DNA of 22,500 nucleotides, from positions 1-22,500 of the forward strand of contig WBZZ01001384.1 in assembly GCA_019918135.1 (NCBI GenBank), written 5' to 3'. The translations under genes and the position numbers were made by a program. The stretch comes from Paulinella micropora (taxonomy: Eukaryota > Cercozoa > Imbricatea > Euglyphida > Paulinellidae). The notes under the pieces are model-generated. The model did not search any database. It worked only from the letters and a program-made list of their open reading frames with translations, and was not told the DNA's origin. Of the stretch, positions 16,501 to 22,500 are shown piece by piece (position 1 is the stretch's first letter; each line of letters begins with the position of its first letter).

Positions 16501-17151
16501 GGACCAGCTGCCTGCGATGCGGGCATCTCATGCCCTCTGTCGCCTGCTGCTTGCTGCTGCGTCAGCATACAAGCTAGCTAACACGGCCGGAAACCAGTGC
16601 AAGCTTGCTGCTTTAAAAAAAATTGTGGTCGGTATTAGTCCCAAAAATAAGGAGACCCGCGCTTGTGGGGCGTGTCCGGTGCCACCGCCCACCACAAAAT
16701 TTTTTATTGCAGATTCTGATAGCGCGTGGCCTGAACAGTCGAATGCCACTTTTCCCAGTCAAAACGGACCACGGGCGGCTGCAGGGGAAAGCGCCAAAGT
16801 TTGGCTGCCAAAAGAATCCAAAATCATGTCACCTGGAAAATCAGGTGTTTCCTACCTCATGACGCCACCCGACATGATACGGCCGAAACAAGCAACATCC
16901 AGGGGACATTTCGGCATTGCCAAACTCGCCCTCACTATTGCCTTTTTGCACAGGTGGCACCAGTGACTGCAAAAAATACATATAACCCCGCTGGTGGCAC
17001 CACCGAATGTAATTACTATAGTTGTGGATGTGGATAACCAAATGTCACTTTTCCCTGTGCGGATCGGTACAAAAAGGCAATAGATTATCCCACTAGTGCA
17101 AAAATTGCATTTGTTTTATCAGGCCTATCGACAATTGATTTAAACTTAGTG
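16500..17151 (+). repeat. Segmental direct repeat, copy A
   Basis: It begins with CAGCTGCCTGCGATG at 16,505 and ends near CAATTGATTTAAACTTA at 17,151. Blocks shared with copy B at 17,863-18,452 include the CTGCCTGCGATG...CCTGCTGCTTGCTG start, TCCGGTGCCACCGC near 16,676, and the ATAACCCCGCTGGTGGCACC block at 16,981 running to the end. Copy A has an extra internal segment (about 16,710-16,950) missing from copy B. No gene is recognised. Confidence 0.75.
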
Positions 17152-17159
17152 TTTTTTTA

Positions 17160-17820
17160 CACTCAGGACCATTCGTCACCGATCAGACCCTTATAGGAGG
17201 CGAAGTTCTTACAAATGGTCCAGACTTTTTTTCCAGGCGAGAGGTGGCACACAGGTGCCCACTACCGAACTGCTAAGTGGACTTTCCTGTATTTCCATCC
17301 TAACTTTTTTGAACATCCGTTATTCCCTTAGTTTTTTTCCTTTCTGGACCATTCGTCACCGGTCAGCTCCTTATAGAAGGCTAATCTCTCACGAATAGTC
17401 CAGACTGCTTTTTCAGGCGAGAGGTGGCACACCAGTGCCCACTACCGAACGGCTAAGTGGCAACTACCATTTAGCCGTTTAGTAGGGTGCTCCCGTGTCC
17501 CCACCCGTTCATTCTTTTTTTAGCCCTCCGGACCATTCGTCACCGATCAGACCCTTTATAGGAAGCTAATCTCTCACGAATAGTCCAGACTGATTTTTCA
17601 GGCGAGAGGTGGAGCACCCGTGTCCACTACCAAACGGCTAAGTGGAGACAGCCACTGATTAGTTTAGTAGGGGGCTCCGGTGTCCCCACCTGCTCCCTCT
17701 TTTTTTAGCACTCTGGACCATTCGTCACCGATCAGACCCTTATAGGAGGCTAATCTCACACGAATGGTCCAGACTGATTTTGCAGGCGAGGGGTGGCACA
17801 CCCGTATCACCCAATGACTA
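17160..17820. repeat. Tandem array of the 182-bp double-hairpin repeat, block 2 (four copies)
   Basis: Left arms start at 17,166, 17,346, 17,530 and 17,715, giving spacings of 180, 184 and 185. The unit is the same as in block 1, from which it is separated by copy A of the segmental repeat. Confidence 0.85.
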
Positions 17821-17862
17821 AATCAGATTCACAGAGTACATCTTATTAGTTACTAGGGCCGC

Positions 17863-18452
17863 CAGCTGCCTGCGATGTGGGCGTCTCATGCCCTCTGTCG
17901 CCTGCTGCTTGCAGCGTCAGACTTCCGCCTCGGCCAGCTGCTTGCGATGTGGGCGTCTCATGCCCTCTGTCGCCTGCTGCTTGCTGCGTCAGTGCAACTT
18001 CCACCTCGGCTAGCTGCCTGCGATGTGGGCATCTCATGCCCTCTGTCGCTTGCTGCTTGCTGCTGCGTCAGCGTTGTGGTGAGTGGTGTGTGTGAGAGTA
18101 CACACACACCACGAGCCAAGCTAGCTAACACGGCTGTCGGCCAGTGCTAGCCTGCTTCAAAAAATTTTACGGAGAAACAGTTATTTTTATATACTATTTT
18201 TCAGAAAAATCGCACTTGTGGGACGGGTCCGGTGCCACCGCACACCACAAAAAACACTGGTGGCACAGGTGAACGCAAAAATGCATATAACCCCGCTGGT
18301 GGCACCACCGACAGTAATTACACTAGTTGTGGATGTGGATAACCAAATGCAATTTTTCCTTGTGCGGATCGGGACAAAAATGCAATAGATTATCCCACTG
18401 GGGCAAAAATAGCATTTTGTTTTATCAGGCCTATCGACAATTGATTTAAACT
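17863..18452 (+). repeat. Segmental direct repeat, copy B, with a 72-76-bp triplicated start
   Basis: The CAGCTGC(C/T)TGCGATGTGGGC start occurs three times here, at 17,863, 17,935 and 18,011, against once in copy A. From 18,200 to 18,452 it follows copy A closely (CCGGTGCCACCGC, ATAACCCCGCTGGTGGCACC, GGATGTGGATAACCAAATG, the CAATTGATTTAAACTTA end). An insert near 18,080-18,110 is rich in GT/CA. Confidence 0.75.
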
Positions 18453-18459
18453 TATTTGC

Positions 18460-18490
<31 letters not shown>

Positions 18491-19080
18491 TGTATGTACA
18501 TATGTATTTATGTATATCTGTATTTATGTATGTCTGTATGTATGTACATATGACATATGCATGTATGTACATAGTATGTATGTATGTATGTATGGATGGA
18601 TGGATGGCCAGGATGGATGGATGGATGGATGGATGGATGGATTGATGTAATGTATGTATGTATGTATGTTTGTATGTATGTATGTACGTATGTACGTATG
18701 TACATTGTATGTATGTATGTATGTATGTATGTATGCATGTATGTCTGTATGTATGTATGTATGTACGTATGTATGTATGTATATGTATGTATGCATACAT
18801 ACATATGTATGTATGTATGTATGTATGTATGTGTGTGTGTGTATATGTGTGTGTATGTATGTACGTATGTATGTAATGTAATGTAATGTAATGTATGTAT
18901 GTATGTATGTATGTATTTGTGTGTGTGTGTATGTTGTGTGTGTATGCGTGTGTGTATGTATGTACGTATGTATGTAATGTAATGTAATGTAATGTAATGT
19001 AATGTAATGTATGTATGTATGTATGTATGTATGTATGTATGTATTAATGTAATGTATGTATGTATGTATGTATGTAAGTA
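18453..19080. repeat. Compound microsatellite: (TATG)n with (GATG)n and (TGTAA)n
   Basis: About 630 bases are almost wholly TATG and variants. A GATG block lies at about 18,593-18,640, TG runs near 18,830 and 18,915, and pentamer TGTAA blocks near 18,873-18,893 and 18,975-19,010. Apparent open frames (Met-Tyr-Val-Cys or Ile-His-Thr-Tyr repeats) are artefacts of the repeat. Confidence 0.97.
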
Positions 19081-19493
19081 GTATAGGGGGCCACTTCCCG
19101 ACAGTGGTTCAGTGCAGTTTCACTAGAGAAACCACACTAAGAGCAATTATTCATAATTTCCTCTACCTATTCTCTCTAAGTTCAAAATAACAATTTCATT
19201 AAAATCTCTCTTACTGCGAAAAGTTGTCCAAGTGTCCGCACTGAAAGACAGAAAGTAGTCCAAAAGCAAAAAAAGAAAACCCCCGTCGGTGTGTATTTTC
19301 GCCTCACCTTTTCCGTGTCTGGTGTAAGAAGTGTTTTTCCACAAAGAGCCGTTATTTAGTTTTAAGGCTACCTATTTATGACAAATACAGACAGACAAAA
19401 GAAAGAAAAACTGCTATCTGTAAATAATCATTAATGTGTTAATTTAATTCCATTTAAGGATATGAATTAATAACACATATAAAATGGCTGACA
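19081..19493. other. Left end of the AT-rich element, non-coding
   Basis: The sequence changes abruptly from microsatellite to unique DNA. The first bases, GGGGGCCACTTCCCGACAGTGG, can fold as a small hairpin (CCACT/AGTGG), followed by GTTTC...GAAAC. The rest is AT-rich with no gene. By analogy with Polinton-like elements this could be the terminal inverted repeat, but the other end is outside the window, so this is inference. Confidence 0.35.
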
Positions 19494-19995
19494 TTCTACA
19501 GAAAATCAACAAGGGAGGTGTATATGTTATGAACAACGATGTATCCCCAAGAGTAATTGTAAGGTGGGAGAGGAAGACAAAATTAAAGTTAAAAAATTTT
19601 GTATAAATGGAAAAAGAAATAAGGAACACGCCTTAGAGGAAGCAAATAGATTTTATGAAGAAAACATTAGACCTAAATATGAAGTTTGGAAAAATACAAT
19701 GATGAACGAGTTAAGCAAAATAAACAACAATACAAAAATGAATGGAATAAGGAATGGATGAAGAAAAAATTTTATATGTGAATGTGGTGAAGAGACAACA
19801 AATGCTTACAAAACAAGACATCTTTTATCAAGCAATCACGAATTAAGAATGAAAGGAATTAATCTTTCAAATGATGATTTAAGTATAGAAAAAATAAATT
19901 GTGAATGTGGTTCAATTATTAGGAGAAATGGGAAAGAAATTCATGAGACAACCACAAAACATAAGAAATACATTCAAGCCAAAAATAATTCATAA
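19494..19995 (+). pseudogene. Cys/His-finger protein of the AT-rich element, frameshifted
   Basis: A likely DNA-binding protein. ATG at 19,494 (MADILQKINKGGVYVMNND) starts a frame that must shift near 19,560 to continue into KIKVKKFCINGKRNKEHALEEANRFYEE, which resembles an AP2/integrase-type DNA-binding beta hairpin plus helix. Further shifts near 19,720 and 19,770 are needed to reach the C-terminal part. There two Cys-x-Cys...His fingers are seen: CECGEETTNAYKTRHLLSSN (then H) and CECGSIIRRNGKEIHETTTK (then H). The stop is TAA at 19,993. Such fingers are common in proteins of virophages and giant viruses. The exact role is unknown. Confidence 0.45.
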
Positions 19996-20124
19996 CTTAC
20001 AAGTCTAACTTTTCAACTTTCTTTTTAATTCTAGCACTACTTCGTATGTTTTCCAGTTTAATTTCAAGTGGTTTTAATAAATTAATATTTTTTTCTCTTT
20101 CGTAATTGGTTTAACTTTATCGGC
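19996..20124. other. Convergent spacer between finger protein and integrase
   Basis: AT-rich, with no gene or clear signal. It separates the 3' ends of two convergent genes. Confidence 0.4.
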
Positions 20125-20984
20125 TTACTGCTCCTTCAGTTCTTCTTCTTCAGGTTGTTCTCTAATATTAGTTTTTAATAATTTATCAGGACTAACTAAA
20201 TCTTCCTTTGATAGCACAATCTTATAGCCCTTACGGCCCTTATCCTTAAATATAGTTTTACTAAATTGCTTGTCGCCTTTAGAAAAAATAGTTCTTTGGA
20301 GTTCCTTTCTTACCCTTGTATTAACTGGGAATTCATTAATTAAAGGATTTCTGTATATTTCCTGTGTGTTTTTTTCAGTTCCTTCATAAACATTAATAGG
20401 AACGGCTTTTATTGTTGTATGATATGTTTTATTATAAGCATCAACAACCTCATGAATAATCGGCGCCCATTGAAAATTTTCGTTAAATTCCCATATTAAA
20501 TTTAATTCATTCCGTATTGTTCTAATAAATCTACCTATTATCCCCATTGTTCTGTGATCGCCTACTTGAACCGGTCTGTGCTCAATATTATTTTGTCTAA
20601 AATATTCAGCCACTTGACCCTTAAACTCACCGCCATTATCTGAAGTAATACTTTTAGGGACTTCTTTCGTAAATATTTTTTTTTATCCTTCCAAAACATA
20701 ACCTGTGGTTTATTTTTAATTGGTTCAATCCACCCACGACGGCTATAGACATCAATTGCTACTAGTCCGAAATTATAGTTAGCATTACCTTTCTTTGTCG
20801 CAACCTTTGACATGTCCATTAAGTCAATAAATACTTGGCTTAGTGGTTTAGCCTCTGGGGCAGTTATTGTGTTCCATATCTTAGCGGGCTTTGATTGCTT
20901 GTGTATTTCAATTGCTTCTTCAAGTTTTTCTTTCCGCTCAGTCTGCTCAGGAGTTTCTTGTTGCTGAGTATGTTTATGGTCCAT
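20125..20984 (-). pseudogene. Retrovirus-type (rve) integrase of a Polinton-like element, frameshifted
   Basis: The family catalyses DNA strand transfer for element integration. ATG is at 20,984; about 285 residues after correcting one shift in a 9-A/T run near 20,676-20,684. The integrase core is clear. The first catalytic Asp lies in VFIDLMDMS, followed by GLVAIDVYSRRGWIEPIKNK. The second Asp is in SITSDNGGEFKG near 20,640. The third segment is HRTMGIIGRFIRTIRNELN near 20,520-20,570. In rve integrases that place is normally an ER dipeptide supplying the third acidic residue; here it reads GR (codon GGT). No N-terminal zinc finger is visible, and the C-terminal tail is charged (REQPEEEELKEQ). 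It lies back to back with the methyltransferase across a 27-base spacer. Integrase identity is strong; loss of activity is inferred. Confidence 0.85.
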
Positions 20985-21011
20985 ATTATATTATATATAA
21001 GATAATATACT
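20985..21011. promoter_or_regulatory. Short divergent AT-only promoter spacer
   Basis: Twenty-seven bases consisting almost only of A and T (ATATTATATATAAGATAATA) lie between divergent integrase and methyltransferase start codons. TATA-like elements are available to both. Confidence 0.4.
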
Positions 21012-21751
21012 ATGTCATTTTTTCCTAGGGTAGGAGGAAAATTTTTTCTTAAAAAAGTAATTATTCCATTGATACCATCTCACAAAGTTTATGTTGAACC
21101 TTTCATCGGTGCTGGGAGTGTATTTAGAAAAAAAGATCCATCTGATTTAGAAGTCATCAATGATTTGGATAAAGATATTTATCACATATGGAAAGATATG
21201 AAGAAAGTGTCAGCAGAAACAATTAACAGATATGATTTTACACCTTCAAGAAGCAAATTTGAAAAATTTAAAAAAGGGAAATTCAAAGAACCGCGTATGA
21301 GACTTTACAGAAATTTATACTTATCATTCAATTCATTCGGTGGAAAGAGAGAGGCTTTCGCCGATCAAAGAGATTATAGTCGCCCTGCTTCAAGAGAGAA
21401 TTTTAAGAAAAACATAAACAAAATAAAAGATAAATTAAAAGATACTATTATATTGAAAAAAAGACTTCAAAAAAGTAATAAAAAAATATGACACACCAGA
21501 CACATTTTTCTATCTAGATCCACCATATGAAGAAGGTGAACAAAAAGGATGGGGATAAAATCGTTACGTATCACCAGAAAATATTTAATGTGTTAAAAGG
21601 AATAAAAGGAAAATCTATTTTGTCTTATAACTATTCCGAAAAATTGAAACATCTTTTTAAAGATTATAAGATAAGAAAAGTGAAAACAACTTATGTATTA
21701 AATGGTTCTGACAGAAAAGCAGTAAGAGAATTATTAATTTCAAACTTTTAA
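21012..21751 (+). pseudogene. D12-class adenine-N6 DNA methyltransferase (Dam-like), frameshifted
   Basis: The family methylates adenine in DNA using S-adenosylmethionine. ATG at 21,012 opens with FFPRVGGKFFLKKVIIPLIP and the AdoMet-binding motif YVEPFIGAGSVF (residues about 27-38), then VINDLDKDIYHIW. The catalytic DPPY motif is at 21,517-21,528 (FYLDPPYEEG), in a frame one step from the start frame; the shift falls in A-runs near 21,460-21,488. A TAA at about 21,556-21,558 follows GWG, and a further shift near 21,580 leads to the C-terminal part (NVLKGIKGKSILSYNYSE) ending TAA at 21,749. Length is about 245 residues, normal for the class. Such enzymes occur in Polinton-like viruses and virophages. 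The gene ends overlapping the stop of the opposing gene. Confidence 0.85.
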
Positions 21752-22272
21752 AACTTTAAAAACATTCTTGAGACATCATCATTATTTTTTTCTTTCTTAG
21801 CACCACCAGAAGATTGATTATACACTTTTACGCTTACACTGCTTGACTTTTTACCATTACTTTTCTTTGCTGGTATTTCCTCTTCACTTTCTTCACTTTC
21901 GCTTTCGCTCTCATCAGGTTCAGGCTCAGGCACAGGCTTCTTACTTACTTTCTTCTTTGCTTCCGCTTTCTTTCTTCTTATTTTCATCTTAGCCATCTTT
22001 TCAGCGATAATGTCGGTAAAATCACATTCTTCATCGCTCTCACTGCTTTCTTCTGGTGTGTCATCTTGGTCTTTTCCATTAATAATATCATTAGCAACAC
22101 CCATTTCGGCCATGCGGTTTATCTTTTCCTCCATCTCTTCATCATCGCCTACATAAGCTTTTCTACACTTTGCTAATTTCTCTTTTGCTATTTCAATCTT
22201 TTGTTGCTTTTTGCTCTTAATACTTTCCACAGCCTTACCCCAGTTCTTACGACTTGCTTCGGGAGACTGCAT
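21748..22272 (-). CDS. Highly charged protein of the AT-rich element, function unknown
   Basis: The frame is intact: 174 codons from ATG 22,272. The N-terminal part is basic and probably helical (KNWGKAVESIKSKKQQKIEI). A middle acidic stretch (ESSESDEECDFTDII) is followed by a Lys-rich segment (KMKIRRKKAEAKKKVSKK), a Ser/Glu repeat (SESESEESEEEI) and a Lys/Ser-rich tail ending MFLKF. No catalytic motif is seen. It could be a DNA- or virion-associated protein. It is divergently arranged with the structural gene at 22,337. Confidence 0.65.
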   Translation of the reverse strand: MQSPEASRKNWGKAVESIKSKKQQKIEIAKEKLAKCRKAYVGDDEEMEEKINRMAEMGVANDIINGKDQDDTPEESSESDEECDFTDIIAEKMAKMKIRRKKAEAKKKVSKKPVPEPEPDESESESEESEEEIPAKKSNGKKSSSVSVKVYNQSSGGAKKEKNNDDVSRMFLKF

Positions 22273-22336
22273 TTATACTAAGATTATTATATTTTAGTAT
22301 TTTTTAAATAAATAAATAAATAATTAATATACGAAT
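22273..22336. promoter_or_regulatory. Divergent AT-rich promoter spacer with TAAA repeats
   Basis: Sixty-four bases between divergent starts include TTATATTTTAGTATTTTTT and four tandem TAAA/AATA units (AAATAAATAAATAAATAAT). Confidence 0.4.
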
Positions 22337-22500
22337 ATGTCAGGTTCCTCTTTCATGTCGCTCTTAGGCTTGTCAGAAATCGCGACAGATAGCCTTTCAA
22401 TCGCCAACCTTGACCTAACCAATACCAACATAGTGGGTTTAAACACTGACCGAGTGCCGGAAGATTCCGACCCAATAAATCTTTATTATACTGATGCGCG
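22337..22500 (+). CDS. Start of a phage-tail/fibre-like structural protein (cut by the window edge)
   Basis: ATG at 22,337; 54 codons are visible. A Leu/Ile/Asn-rich opening (SLSIANLDLTNTNIVGLNTD) leads to DPINLYYTDAR. The motif LYYTDAR is common in tail-fibre and structural proteins of phages and marine viruses, usually followed by coiled or beta repeats. The remainder lies beyond the window. It is likely a virion protein of the AT-rich element. Confidence 0.55.
   Translation, partial: MSGSSFMSLLGLSEIATDSLSIANLDLTNTNIVGLNTDRVPEDSDPINLYYTDA

Noticed and set aside
14960..17820. CRISPR array
   Set aside because: The repeating unit is conserved along most of its 182 bp, with no short repeats and unique spacers, and the setting is eukaryotic.
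16500..18452. The direct repeat as a pair of LTRs of a retrotransposon
   Set aside because: The internal part is a hairpin array without gag or pol, and no TG...CA ends, primer-binding site or polypurine tract were seen.
18456..18886. Long open frames reading Met-Tyr-Val-Cys or Tyr-Ile-His-Thr repeats on both strands
   Set aside because: They are direct translations of the TATG microsatellite, open in several frames at once, with no non-repeat coding sequence.

Overview
The window looks like a piece of a eukaryotic (probably protist or algal) nuclear genome that carries relics of two unrelated DNA viruses, separated by about 4 kb of repetitive DNA. No host gene identifies the species. The call rests on virus-hallmark protein motifs, eukaryote-style AATAAA signals, satellite-like arrays and a long TATG microsatellite. 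Everything was read by eye; no database search was run.

Region 1 (about 1-11,350, plus 11,950-14,850) is GC-rich and resembles a fragment of a nucleocytoplasmic large DNA virus (NCLDV)-like genome. It holds a family A DNA polymerase followed directly by a UL9/origin-binding-protein-like SF2 helicase, a small membrane protein, the class I ribonucleotide reductase large subunit, a possible ssDNA-binding protein, a PCNA-like clamp, VLTF-2-like and VLTF-3-like late transcription factors, three unrecognised pieces, a fibre-like protein with discoidin and YadA-type modules, and a small zinc-ribbon protein. Replication, nucleotide supply and late transcription are thus clustered. Most of these genes are broken by small indels and in-frame stops, yet catalytic motifs are still readable. 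The clamp/VLTF-2/VLTF-3 block (7,265-9,538) is the exception and is intact. A short motif, AAATCTTG(A/T)A, recurs in three of the intergenic start regions.

Region 2 (about 11,350-11,948 and 14,880-19,080) is repeat DNA. A unit of about 182 bp with two hairpins occurs in two tandem blocks, with a shorter 118-bp variant and a diverged copy abutting the truncated fibre gene. There is also a direct segmental duplication (16.5 kb and 17.9 kb), smaller tandem repeats and a compound TATG/GATG/TGTAA microsatellite.

Region 3 (about 19,080-22,500, continuing past the window) is AT-rich and looks like the left part of a Polinton-like or virophage-like element. It has a Cys/His-finger protein, a retrovirus-type integrase whose catalytic Glu position appears to be Gly, a D12-class adenine methyltransferase, a charged protein and the start of a phage-tail-like structural protein. 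The first three are frameshifted.

The main caution is that the many one-base indels, several in homopolymers, could partly be assembly errors. An 8-bp tandem duplication, truncation of the fibre gene at a repeat boundary and an inverted gene fragment argue that at least some of the decay is real.
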